A DNA stretch of 46,068 nt from assembly GCA_029977605.1 (NCBI GenBank), contig JAPOKN010000004.1:1-46068 (forward strand). The letters are read 5' to 3'. Made by a program: the position numbers and the translations under genes. Origin of the DNA: Methanobacteriota archaeon (GTDB lineage: Archaea > Thermoplasmatota > Poseidoniia > MGIII > CG-Epi1). Below the pieces are notes generated by a model, which was not told the origin of the DNA, made no database searches, and was given only the letters and a program-made list of their open reading frames with translations. Shown piece by piece: positions 26,501 to 33,886 of the stretch; the stretch's first letter is position 1, and each line of letters opens with the position of its first letter.

Positions 26501-29500
26501 GATCCCAGTTCACTGTCATAAGGCATGGTGTAAACATCGTAGCCTCTGCTTTCACCATCAGTAAAGTATTCCTGTAAAGCGAACTTTAGTCTATTATCTA
26601 TCTTATCTACATCGTAGTAGTTGTTATATCCATTATTTTTACCGAAGTTTGCATCAACTAATAGAACTTTATCTCCACCTTCTTGTGAATAATAGAATGG
26701 AGTTGCGGAGATGTCACTACTGTCTTCAGTTTCAGGATCATCTCTACTTGTTACAGTTACTGTAAAGGAATGTTCATTTCCAGTAGGTTCCAATGTAGGA
26801 GCAATTACAACTACAGTAAAGTTTTGACTTGAGCCTGAACTTAGATAAATAGAGCTTACATGAGAAATAATTTCCCAATCATCCTCTTGTTCAGAATCTA
26901 AACTTATGTCGTAATATCCACTATTTTCTCCAGTATTTGTGGCAGTAAAGTTGAATGCTACAGATTCACCAGATAGTACATCTTTTGCTTGTTCTTGTAC
27001 CGCTAAAGCAACATTATAGCCACTTTCGGCTATATCTATATTTTCTTCTTTTGGATTATTACCAGCTCTTTCATCTCCAGTTAATAATGTTTCGACTCTT
27101 ATTGTGTAGGTACCTTCAGGTCCACCTTCCCAGGTCCACTCTAATGTAGAATTATCTTTTGATTCAAGTGAATCAATAGTTTGAGTTTCGTTGTAAACTT
27201 CAGTACCATCGTCTCTCGTTACTGTGCCTCTTATATCAAAATCATCTTGATCATTTGTTCCAAAATTGTAGATTTCAGAAGTAAAAGTTACAGCTCTTCC
27301 TGGTTTAGCTGTGCTAGGCGAATCTAATTCTTTAGTTCCAACATCGTTAGGTATCGGTGGAAGACTATAAACTGCAAAATTATCAACATACAATCCTTCA
27401 AGTTGAGTGAAGGTATTAGATTCAAATCTAAGTCTGAATGAAACATCGTCCTCATACTCACTTACATCACTTTCAAAATAGAGCCACCCATTCTCGTCAG
27501 CTCCATCGTATTCGCTAGAGTAATCTCCATCATCGCCGGGTAAAGTTTCTAAAAGTTCCCACTCGCCGGATTGATTTATTTCTAAGTTGACAAAATCATT
27601 TGGACCGTCAATTGCAAACCATACCATTGCAGAAACATATTTTTCAGCACCATCTCCTATGTCAAACGTAGGTGATTCTAAAGAATCATTTAGTGAAGCA
27701 CTGTAAGTTTCAGTACTTGGATTTCCTAAATACCATGAATAATCTCCAGAATAGGATTTGTTGCTATAGTAATTCCACTCACTTTCAACAATGTCGGCCA
27801 TCCAATCTCCGTCGCCATCTTCAAAATCATCTTCAAAATGAGTTTCAGTTCCACTGTTAACTTCAATATTATCAATATACCATCCTTCATAGGCTTCTAC
27901 ACTTGCATCTGTTCCGAACCTAAATTTGAATCTTACATCTTGATTAGTATAGTTTGCAAGACTAAAGGATGCAGTTTCCCAATCAGCAGTATCTCCTTCC
28001 CCAGAAGTTCCAGTGTATCCTGGTTCATTATCCAATCCAACTACGGCATCATCAGGGTATCCGCCGTCAGGATTGATGACTTCCCAAGTTTCTCCGTCGT
28101 CAGTTGTAATTTGAACATTACCTCCATCCCAACTAAATTCAGTACTATACCAAATATCAACAGACATCTGTGGGTTAGTTTGACCAAGTGAAATCTCTTC
28201 ACTTGTATAAACAGAAAAATCCCAATTATTGTCATATTCACCATCTCCCTTAGATTCATCTCCAACCCACATCGCATGAGTTGGACTAGATGCTTCTCTG
28301 TTACTATCTTCGTCAGTATCGATTAAATGCCATGGATTGCTTAATGATTTGTAATTAGTCCACCCATTAACTCCGCTTTCCATGTCATCACTAAATTCAA
28401 CATCGACACTTCTCATCATTGAATCAATTATATCATTTTCTGGAACTTCATCATCATCATCTATGACTTTAGCTTCAAACCAAAAAGTTCCGTAATCATC
28501 AGTTTCCCATTCCCATGTAAGTGTTAAATCTTCACCTGGAGCTAAATCTTCAACATCTTTATTTCCTAAATTTTCAACAACGTTTCCTGCTCCATCATAG
28601 ATTTTACCACTAATTTCAGAATTCATAGTAACATCTCCACTATTTGTAACAATTACACTCATTTCTCTTTCTTCATCTTTCTCAGCGATCATTGGAGTAA
28701 CACGAGCATCTTTTACTTCTAAATCATACGTAACATAGGTATTAACTTTGATAATCTTTTCATTATTTTCCTCTTTTTCATCATTTGAAATTGTGGCCTT
28801 ACTTTTTATCTGATAAACATAGTCTTCATCATCTGGAGTATCCCATTCAAATTCAACAAAAGCACCAGTGCCTGAATCTAGTGAAATAGTTTCAGATTCA
28901 GTAAACGTGTACGAGCTATTCAAACATGTAATTTCTAACGAAACTTGAATACTATCTTGGTCTTCAGTACCTCTGTTTCTTACTGTAACATTTACAATGT
29001 TTTCAACGTTAGGTTCAACAGTCTCTTCATCTTTAGGCGTATTAAATCTGCTTAAACTTACATCATTTTCTAGTTGTTCAACAAGGTATTCAACAACGTT
29101 TTCCATAAATTCGTCCCTATCATCACTACTTGTAATAGAACTAAAATCAATAGTCATGAATACCAATTTGAATTCATCTTCAGTTCTTATGGTTGAAATA
29201 TTATAGTCTCCATTTGAACTTAAGACTTTTTCAAATCCGCTTCTAGGATTAATATCGTCTGCAAAATCTGAGCTTATCGCATCAGCATCGTATTCTATAC
29301 CATCAGAAATAGGATCATCGTCTTCACCATATACTACAGCAGGTGTTGCCCTGTCATTATCGGCATAACTAACGCCAAGATAATCGTGTTCAAAGTCACC
29401 AGCGCTACGATCACCGTCTGATGTATCAAAATCATACAAAATATCCATTCCTATAACCCACATAGCTCCTCCATCCTCTAGATATTCTGCGACATTTGAT

Positions 29501-30156
29501 TTGTCATTATCAGTAAAAGTTACATCAGTGTCTCCACTTTGGTAGTCAGTTCCACATACCCAAATAATCATTTGATACTCTGATAAAACATCTATTCCAG
29601 GAGCATCAGCACTACTATTGACTCTTACTATATCATATGCAATAGGATTAGTAAGGTTGTCAAGGGCATTGGCATAGTATGAGTCAGTTTCAGTCCTCGA
29701 ACCACCATTATTTCCGCTGTTATCATCGTCTAAAAGCAATATGGGCGGATATGAAACGGCAATATCTTCGGTTTCCTCATTATTATCCTCGTCAGATTCA
29801 GTAATTTGTTCTTCTTCATCAACAATTACTTTAATTTTGTGAGATCCTCCCACTGCAGTCCATTCAGTTTCAGCGTCTGCAGTATTTCCACCGGGAATAG
29901 TTATTGTTTCTTTAGCAATAAAGTTTCCATCATAGTAAAAGCTAACATTTGTAGTTACAGTAATTAGTCCACTAGTCCCCCCATCATTTGCGACCTCTGC
30001 GGTAATAGTTATCTCATCACCTCCTGTAGGTGAATCATCACTAAAACTTATCTCATTTATTGATAAGTCAGGATCATTTTCATCAGCTAATGTGTTCATA
30101 GCTGAAAGTGGTAGCATCAGCATGGCTAGCAAGAAAGCAGTTATTTTACGAGACAT
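23554..30156 (-). CDS. Giant surface protein with CARDB, Rossmann-like and jelly-roll domains
   Basis: This 2200-aa exported acidic protein has a signal peptide at 1-25 (cut near TLADEND). Domains in order: CARDB-like (26-130), a ThuA/GATase1-like Rossmann fold (135-345), two CARDB-like domains (350-580), two jelly rolls (585-765 and 768-933), CARDB-like (935-1045) and an NEW1-like domain (1045-1155). A second Rossmann-like domain (1155-1585) is interrupted by another jelly roll at about 1352-1520. CARDB-like and several NEW1-like beta domains then run to about 2090. The jelly rolls near 600-760 and 1352-1520 share a nearly identical GDESKGDGEY segment. The tail is LPGPSF at 2179, a hydrophobic stretch, then YRRKH, close to a PGF-CTERM archaeosortase signal. 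It is probably a structural or adhesive surface protein. It converges on the archaeosortase cluster. Confidence 0.86.
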   Translation of the reverse strand: MSRKITAFLLAMLMLPLSAMNTLADENDPDLSINEISFSDDSPTGGDEITITAEVANDGGTSGLITVTTNVSFYYDGNFIAKETITIPGGNTADAETEWTAVGGSHKIKVIVDEEEQITESDEDNNEETEDIAVSYPPILLLDDDNSGNNGGSRTETDSYYANALDNLTNPIAYDIVRVNSSADAPGIDVLSEYQMIIWVCGTDYQSGDTDVTFTDNDKSNVAEYLEDGGAMWVIGMDILYDFDTSDGDRSAGDFEHDYLGVSYADNDRATPAVVYGEDDDPISDGIEYDADAISSDFADDINPRSGFEKVLSSNGDYNISTIRTEDEFKLVFMTIDFSSITSSDDRDEFMENVVEYLVEQLENDVSLSRFNTPKDEETVEPNVENIVNVTVRNRGTEDQDSIQVSLEITCLNSSYTFTESETISLDSGTGAFVEFEWDTPDDEDYVYQIKSKATISNDEKEENNEKIIKVNTYVTYDLEVKDARVTPMIAEKDEEREMSVIVTNSGDVTMNSEISGKIYDGAGNVVENLGNKDVEDLAPGEDLTLTWEWETDDYGTFWFEAKVIDDDDEVPENDIIDSMMRSVDVEFSDDMESGVNGWTNYKSLSNPWHLIDTDEDSNREASSPTHAMWVGDESKGDGEYDNNWDFSVYTSEEISLGQTNPQMSVDIWYSTEFSWDGGNVQITTDDGETWEVINPDGGYPDDAVVGLDNEPGYTGTSGEGDTADWETASFSLANYTNQDVRFKFRFGTDASVEAYEGWYIDNIEVNSGTETHFEDDFEDGDGDWMADIVESEWNYYSNKSYSGDYSWYLGNPSTETYSASLNDSLESPTFDIGDGAEKYVSAMVWFAIDGPNDFVNLEINQSGEWELLETLPGDDGDYSSEYDGADENGWLYFESDVSEYEDDVSFRLRFESNTFTQLEGLYVDNFAVYSLPPIPNDVGTKELDSPSTAKPGRAVTFTSEIYNFGTNDQDDFDIRGTVTRDDGTEVYNETQTIDSLESKDNSTLEWTWEGGPEGTYTIRVETLLTGDERAGNNPKEENIDIAESGYNVALAVQEQAKDVLSGESVAFNFTATNTGENSGYYDISLDSEQEDDWEIISHVSSIYLSSGSSQNFTVVVIAPTLEPTGNEHSFTVTVTSRDDPETEDSSDISATPFYYSQEGGDKVLLVDANFGKNNGYNNYYDVDKIDNRLKFALQEYFTDGESRGYDVYTMPYDSELGSFGELGPYPTLDLMSNYDVVIWTQGDHNQRNTTNWQECISEYLDQGGSLWIMGQQFLTALNESDGPREAGDFEYDYFKIDYIRNNVGTPDPLIGVDGDEIFGDAEYNMGDTSIYFSDYADWIRPNDEAIGAFYTDRSNWWHIVDTVSDPNRKANSPTHSMWIGDESKGDGEYGNGWDYSVYTSDEFTLGNSPQLSFQHYYDTESESYAYDGGNVQITTDGGETWEVIQPNGGYPAQSVSGLDGEPGYYGQSGGWVQATFDLTNFSGEDVKLKWRFGADGVIDAYEGWYFDDVELTSNGGTTSHLSDDMEDGMENWDDAAQVFNMSLHYDGDYRLIVSPFTFGKVNTSNDREDMVGRALDWLRASAAADDVGVKVLKLESDAKENSTISFSSIIKNYGSDTQAAIDVKATILDSEENEVWTSNQQITGPLESGEEETLEWEWESNNPGEYIIIVETTKEDENHRNDDKEIDLDVEMVHLPEISTFNQDKEGEPGAKLEFNIVIKNGASGTDTFYLDMVGSAEDWGSMTNQMEMKSNESKDIELQITIPDDAEYDLYDLTIILTAGDVTETLDLTIDVTDNPTNYEVEIAVSPTNTESVAGQDVEFSVTIYNNGDETDTFDLEVLGDENEWVQFEENGITIGADGEATVNGIISIPDDQDDGNVYIEVEATSRGDETAKDDKTIRVSVEELETGVTLRREGSGLRTIAPGESDTIVFNILSDGNGKQAIEVVAESQAGSWVMLEPATFDLDVDEAKVVSATINVPLGTSDATYRLEILIFDDNGNELAKSISNIVVQTPIEEIQDVSLCFADLSNLCLDSANFEITIEASKIQTASTGFIIDNKGTVDVDVALELIMPDGTKDTDLYFDENSKEWRLAISPSDTKLYPLKVQAGETLDWGALAVIAREVLPGTYTYTLNILSASESSSGGYVFEILDQVTLTVTVEGDIISEETASEGEDSLLPGPSFLSVVGLLALIVYRRKH
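27850..28395 (-). repeat. Jelly-roll module duplicated within the 2200-aa protein
   Basis: This coding module matches a second copy at about 25590-26110. Both contain the protein stretch MW(V/I)GDESKGDGEY followed by YTS(E/D)E, then GGNVQITTD-GETWEV and YEGWY(I/F)D. The nucleotide sequences have diverged mainly at third positions. The boundaries are approximate. Confidence 0.65.
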
Positions 30157-30184
30157 ATTTCTCCGTAGTTGCCTAGGCCCTATA

Positions 30185-30192
30185 GATATAAA
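30185..30192 (-). promoter_or_regulatory. TATA box of the 2200-aa surface protein gene
   Basis: Read on the minus strand, TTTATATC lies about 29-36 nt before the ATG at 30156, with a GGAG ribosome-binding-like element between them. The predicted leader is very short. Confidence 0.55.
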
Positions 30193-30198
30193 GGTGTG

Positions 30199-30217
30199 TT
30201 ACACCCTTCGGGTGTAA
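30199..30217 (-). terminator. Perfect inverted repeat overlapping the folA stop codon
   Basis: TTACACCC, a 3-nt loop and GGGTGTAA form a perfect 8-bp hairpin. It covers the last codons and the TAA of folA. It lies between folA and the TATA box of the next gene, so it is a candidate terminator or operator, although no T-run follows. Confidence 0.4.
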
Positions 30218-30663
30218 ATTCGATGAAATAATTTAGAACCACTTTCTAGAGGTTTTTTTTCGCTTCCTTTCCATTCATTTCCTATCTTTGGGAAGTAAAT
30301 ACAATTCTTTCCGGTTACGCTATCAGGTACAAGAGTCATATCTATACAATCAGCTAAATTCATAGCCTCTTTGTAAATTCCAGCACCTCCTATAAACCAA
30401 ATATCTCCTTCGCAAGTATCTATAGCCTCATCTATACTTCTGAAGCATTCTACTTCATCAAGTGAACTTCTTGTTATTACAATATTTCTTCTTTCTGGTA
30501 GGGGTTTTATTGGTAAAGATTCCCAAGTATTTCTGCCCATAATAACAGTTTTTCCAATAGTCAGTCTCCTAAATCTCTTTAAATCTTCAGAATAATACCA
30601 AGGAATTGTATTATCTTTTCCAATAACTCCCTCAGGTGACGTTGCTACTAGTATTCCTCTCAT
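30199..30663 (-). CDS. folA: Dihydrofolate reductase
   Basis: This 154-aa enzyme reduces dihydrofolate to tetrahydrofolate with NADPH, regenerating the cofactor oxidised by ThyA. The N-terminal GILVATSPEGVIGKDNTIPW, the catalytic acid D27 in SEDLKRF, VIMGRNTWESLP, and FIGGAGIYKEAM (the NADPH loop) are all typical. The length is normal. The gene overlaps the thyA end by 4 nt, a tight thyA-folA operon common in bacteria. Archaea that use methanopterin lack this pair, so folate-type cofactors are implied here. Confidence 0.95.
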   Translation of the reverse strand: MRGILVATSPEGVIGKDNTIPWYYSEDLKRFRRLTIGKTVIMGRNTWESLPIKPLPERRNIVITRSSLDEVECFRSIDEAIDTCEGDIWFIGGAGIYKEAMNLADCIDMTLVPDSVTGKNCIYFPKIGNEWKGSEKKPLESGSKLFHRIYTRRV

Positions 30664-31532
30664 ACGGCAACTTTGAAAGGTATAAACGGTTCAGGGTTGT
30701 AATTTTTCAATTCAAATTTTGACATTATAGTTTCAGTGTCTTTGTCTAACAAATCCATTACATCATCTAATGTTTTTATATTAGAATCAATTTTAAGTTC
30801 AGGTAAAGGTTTAATCTTTCGCTTTGTTTGTTCCATCAAGCCAGGTATGTGGTCGTATTCTTCCATGCTTCCGTCGGCCTTCTTTGTGTATATGTGCGCA
30901 TCAACTAAAGTATGTCCAAAAGTTCCAACTTTCATGCCAGATAAATGGGCAAAAAGATGTAATAAGAATGAATATCCTGCAATATTATAAGGAACACCTA
31001 GGGCGACATCACAACTTCTTTGAGTCAAGTGTACGCATAATCTAGGTTCTCCATTTTTATCATACTGAACATTAAAAATGAATAGTAAATGACATGGAGG
31101 TAAACCACTAGTTTGAGCATTTCCTGGAGCCCAAGCAGTTATTACCATTCTTCTGCTATTTGGATTTTTTTTTAAGGTTTCTAAAACATACTTAACTTGA
31201 TCATTATACTCATCTTTTCCGTGAACTGGAAATTTTCTCCAAAAATTACCGTAAGCGCTAGGCACAAACCCATCTTCATCTGCCCAGTGATCCCAAAACT
31301 TACAACCGTGCTTTTTTAATAGTCCAATATGCAAATCTCCGGACAAAAACCATAGATTTTCGATAACAATATTTTTCCAGGAAATTTCTTTTGTTGTCAG
31401 CAATGGAAATCCTTCATTTAGGTTGATTGAATAGTTAATATTAAATGCTGAAATTGTATCGACACCAGTTCGATTTTCCTTTCTAGTTCCACGTTTTAAG
31501 ACTTCGTTAACTAAGTCAAGGTATTGTTTCAC
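30660..31532 (-). CDS. thyA: Thymidylate synthase ThyA
   Basis: This 290-aa classical folate-dependent enzyme makes dTMP from dUMP. Landmarks are the arginine loop RKENRTGVDT, the nucleophile C147 in LPPCHLLFIF, QRSCDVALGVPYNIAGYS for dUMP phosphate and folate binding, and the C-terminal FKVAV that closes the active site. The start codon is GTG. The gene overlaps folA by 4 nt. A palindromic AT box about 47 nt upstream is the likely promoter. It is not the flavin-dependent ThyX used by many archaea, and a bacterial origin by transfer is likely (inference). Confidence 0.97.
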   Translation of the reverse strand: MKQYLDLVNEVLKRGTRKENRTGVDTISAFNINYSINLNEGFPLLTTKEISWKNIVIENLWFLSGDLHIGLLKKHGCKFWDHWADEDGFVPSAYGNFWRKFPVHGKDEYNDQVKYVLETLKKNPNSRRMVITAWAPGNAQTSGLPPCHLLFIFNVQYDKNGEPRLCVHLTQRSCDVALGVPYNIAGYSFLLHLFAHLSGMKVGTFGHTLVDAHIYTKKADGSMEEYDHIPGLMEQTKRKIKPLPELKIDSNIKTLDDVMDLLDKDTETIMSKFELKNYNPEPFIPFKVAV

Positions 31533-31578
31533 ATTATCCCATTAAAGTGGCCCAATAAAGGCTTATTTCTTTTAGAAA

Positions 31579-31590
31579 ATTATATATAAT
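31579..31590. promoter_or_regulatory. Palindromic TATA element between thyA and a small ORF
   Basis: ATTATATATAAT reads the same on both strands. It lies 47 nt upstream of the thyA GTG on one side and 20-31 nt upstream of the small ORF at 31610 on the other. It could serve as a bidirectional core promoter; direction would be set by flanking BRE sequences that I cannot judge confidently. Confidence 0.5.
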
Positions 31591-31609
31591 TTAGTGTAGT
31601 GTGTATTGA

Positions 31610-31738
31610 ATGCCATTTCGAATTATAGACCATGAGTCAAATGAAATTTTGCTAGAATCTCCACACGTCTCAGATTTAATTGAATATATTGATAAACATT
31701 CGGATGAGTATCTTGTAAAAGAATTAACAATATCCTAA
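31610..31738 (+). CDS. Possible 42-aa protein
   Basis: This short ORF runs from ATG to TAA, starting MPFRIIDHESNEILLES and ending VKELTIS. It is acidic, with no signal or membrane segment and no recognised family. Support is contextual. A palindromic TATA element sits about 20-31 nt upstream, fitting a leaderless transcript. A T7 run (31739-31745) follows the stop immediately, as in archaeal terminators. It fills most of the 227-bp gap between thyA and the PCD-like gene. It could still be a chance ORF. Confidence 0.5.
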   Translation: MPFRIIDHESNEILLESPHVSDLIEYIDKHSDEYLVKELTIS

Positions 31739-31745
31739 TTTTTTT
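31739..31745 (+). terminator. T7 run after the 42-codon ORF
   Basis: Seven consecutive T residues directly follow the small ORF stop. T-runs on the non-template strand are the usual intrinsic termination signal in archaea. Confidence 0.45.
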
Positions 31746-31759
31746 AACAAGAAATAACA

Positions 31760-32053
31760 CTAACTAACTAATATTTCTACGCTTTCAATAAGTCCTATAT
31801 CGTTTTCTGTGACTCCACCTTCATCAGAAGTAGTTGCAGTGATTCTGACTGCACCTTTTTTGTAAATTAAAATTTCTGGATAATGTCCAACTTCGCTAGC
31901 TAACTTAGCGACATGTTGAACGAATGTTGCGGCAGATTCAAAACTATCGAAAGCAAATTCTTTGCGCAGGCACCTGTAGACATCATCATATTCCCATCCA
32001 TCCATACCTTTTATGGCGCTAGCAACATCATTGTCTTTCAATACTGCACTCAT
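31760..32053 (-). CDS. Pterin-4a-carbinolamine dehydratase-like protein
   Basis: This 97-aa protein has the PCD fold pattern: a GW near residue 20, FDSFESAATFVQHVAKLASEVGHYP, then a strand with VRITATTSDEGG and a closing helix starting ENDIGLI. Genuine PCD removes water from the hydroxylated pterin made by phenylalanine hydroxylase, which is encoded at 38184. However, the usual His-His-Pro is His57-Tyr58-Pro59, and the usual Thr-His-(Asp/Glu) near residue 76 is Thr-Ser-Asp. Two of the three classical active-site histidines are therefore replaced. It may be a weak enzyme, or a PCD-fold protein with another binding role. It converges with the small ORF. Confidence 0.82.
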   Translation of the reverse strand: MSAVLKDNDVASAIKGMDGWEYDDVYRCLRKEFAFDSFESAATFVQHVAKLASEVGHYPEILIYKKGAVRITATTSDEGGVTENDIGLIESVEILVS

Positions 32054-32127
32054 TTAATATCTAATAATACGATGCTATATACGGTTTCACCTAATTGATT
32101 TATAAACATATTTTTAAGTGTATATTT

Positions 32128-33885
32128 GTGAGTACTACTTCACCAAAGGCATTTGGACTTCGTCAAGACTTTCCATTTGTTAGAATGTTTGGATTCTTTT
32201 TGTCGATATTTACAATGACAGTAATGCGAACTACAATCGATAAAATAGTTCCAAGTCCTTACTATTCTATAACAAATAGAAATACAGGAGAAGACTATAT
32301 CATCTTCACAGATGATGCAATTTGGATGTTAATTTTAATGTCATTTGTTATTTTTCTTACACTCACATTCATTATTCCCATAGTACTTTATTTTCGTGGT
32401 TTAAGTAAATGGGAATGGGATCCCACAACAGTAGTATTCTGGTTAATAATTACGTGGAGTTTATCATTTTTCTTCACGGAAATAGCCGCAACAAACTCTA
32501 CGATTGAGCCTTTGTTTTTAGTTTTAACAAAGATATCAGATGGTTCTTTTGTAGTATTTATGACTGTCTTTGTTTTACGAGCTTACAGCAATTACCTAGT
32601 TCCATTGATTTCAGATTGGATAAATGTAGGTAAATCAGATACGCAATACGGACCATTGTTAGATATTCTTGGTTCAATTATGATAATAGTTTTTGGCATT
32701 ACAAATTTCCTATCAACATTCAATGTTGAATTTGGAGTTTTAGTTGCAGGAGTGGGTGTTGTTGGTTTAGTTATTGCGTTAGCTGCTCAAGATACCCTTA
32801 GTAATTTCTTCTCAGGAATTCTTCTTTTACTTGATCAAGGTTTCAAGACAGGAGATATGATTTATTTCAATGATACCTATTGTCTAATTAGGGAAATAGG
32901 CCTTCGTTCGACAAAAATTTATGACATTGTAAACCACGTAATAATTATAATTCCAAATAATGCTCTAGCAAATCAGAACATATTAAATCTTACAAAGCCA
33001 GACAGATATTACAGACTGAGAATTGAAGTTGGAGTCTCTTATGATTCTAATCCAGATGAAGTAGAAGCTGCATTGTTAGAAGTTGCTAAAGAAAATTCAA
33101 GCATTGAGCATGATGATCCTACTAGAAAGCCTTTAGTTAGGTTCCAAAATTTTGGCGATTCAACATTGAACTTTGCATTAGTCGCATGGATTAAAAATGT
33201 TATTAAAATGAGGCAAATAAATTCGGACCTCCATCACCAAGTATTCGCAAAGCTTAGGGCTAAAAATATAGTAATTGCCTTCCCACAGAGAGATGTTCAT
33301 TTATTTCATGAAGGAGATTCCCAGTCTAATTCTCAAGAAAAAAAAATAAATACAACTATTGAAGAGCGTCAGGAAGTGATTGCTGACGATTCAACACCAG
33401 ATGAGCCTAATGAAGTGTCTGAATTAGTTGAAGATTTACCCGATATTTTAGATGAAAATGTTGATCTAGATACAGATAAGGATGAAGAAAATGTGGCTAT
33501 GATTGCACTTATGGACGAGCTTAATATTCTTAGACAGGAAATGAAAACAATAAATAATCAAAATCTGGAATCAGAGAATAAAGAAATTAAGTCTCTTAAA
33601 AGTCAATTATCGCTAATGGAAAAGAATTTTAAAGATAGTGAGAACGAAGAAATTAAGTCTCTCAAAAGTCAATTATCGCAAATGGAAAAGAATTTTAAAG
33701 ATAGTGATAACGAGGAGATAAATTTACTAAGGGATGAAATCAATACCCTAAAAGCAGACCTAAAGGATAGTGAAGATACCAAGCCAGATGAAAAGGTCAT
33801 AAATATTAAGTCGAAAAAAGATGAAGAAGACTTGGCTGAAGCACAAAGATTAATTGAAGAAATTGAGTCTCGTAAATTAGATTAG
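32128..33885 (+). CDS. MscS-type mechanosensitive channel with long coiled-coil tail
   Basis: This 585-aa membrane channel of the MscS family probably releases solutes under hypo-osmotic shock. There are about four or five N-terminal hydrophobic segments. The pore helix region is VLVAGVGVVGLVIALAAQD, followed by NFFSGILLLLDQGFKTGD and the cytoplasmic beta domain with IIIIPNNALANQ. A C-terminal extension of roughly 170 residues is acidic and coiled coil and contains a tandem 22-aa repeat. The frame opens at TTG 32095, but the GTG at 32128 (MSTTSPKAFG) is more plausible. A TATA-like GCTATATAC lies near 32074-32082. The tail is unusual and could mediate assembly or partner binding. Confidence 0.9.
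   Translation: MSTTSPKAFGLRQDFPFVRMFGFFLSIFTMTVMRTTIDKIVPSPYYSITNRNTGEDYIIFTDDAIWMLILMSFVIFLTLTFIIPIVLYFRGLSKWEWDPTTVVFWLIITWSLSFFFTEIAATNSTIEPLFLVLTKISDGSFVVFMTVFVLRAYSNYLVPLISDWINVGKSDTQYGPLLDILGSIMIIVFGITNFLSTFNVEFGVLVAGVGVVGLVIALAAQDTLSNFFSGILLLLDQGFKTGDMIYFNDTYCLIREIGLRSTKIYDIVNHVIIIIPNNALANQNILNLTKPDRYYRLRIEVGVSYDSNPDEVEAALLEVAKENSSIEHDDPTRKPLVRFQNFGDSTLNFALVAWIKNVIKMRQINSDLHHQVFAKLRAKNIVIAFPQRDVHLFHEGDSQSNSQEKKINTTIEERQEVIADDSTPDEPNEVSELVEDLPDILDENVDLDTDKDEENVAMIALMDELNILRQEMKTINNQNLESENKEIKSLKSQLSLMEKNFKDSENEEIKSLKSQLSQMEKNFKDSDNEEINLLRDEINTLKADLKDSEDTKPDEKVINIKSKKDEEDLAEAQRLIEEIESRKLD
33580..33711 (+). repeat. Tandem 66-bp repeat in the channel gene
   Basis: Two almost identical 66-bp units encode EIKSLKSQLS followed by MEKNFKDS. 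The period is measured from matching GAAATTAAG starts at 33583 and 33649. A third, diverged unit follows with EINLLRDEIN. It extends the coiled coil by exactly 22 residues per unit, so copy number may vary between strains. Confidence 0.85.
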
Positions 33886-33886
33886 T

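Noticed and set aside
27672..28191. Several open frames on the plus strand under the 2200-aa gene
   Set aside because: They are shadows of repeated beta-domain coding sequence, without ribosome-binding sites or recognisable motifs.
33580..33711. Tandem repeat as a CRISPR-like or mobile element
   Set aside because: There are only two close units, with no spacers, and the repeat stays in frame within a coiled-coil coding region.
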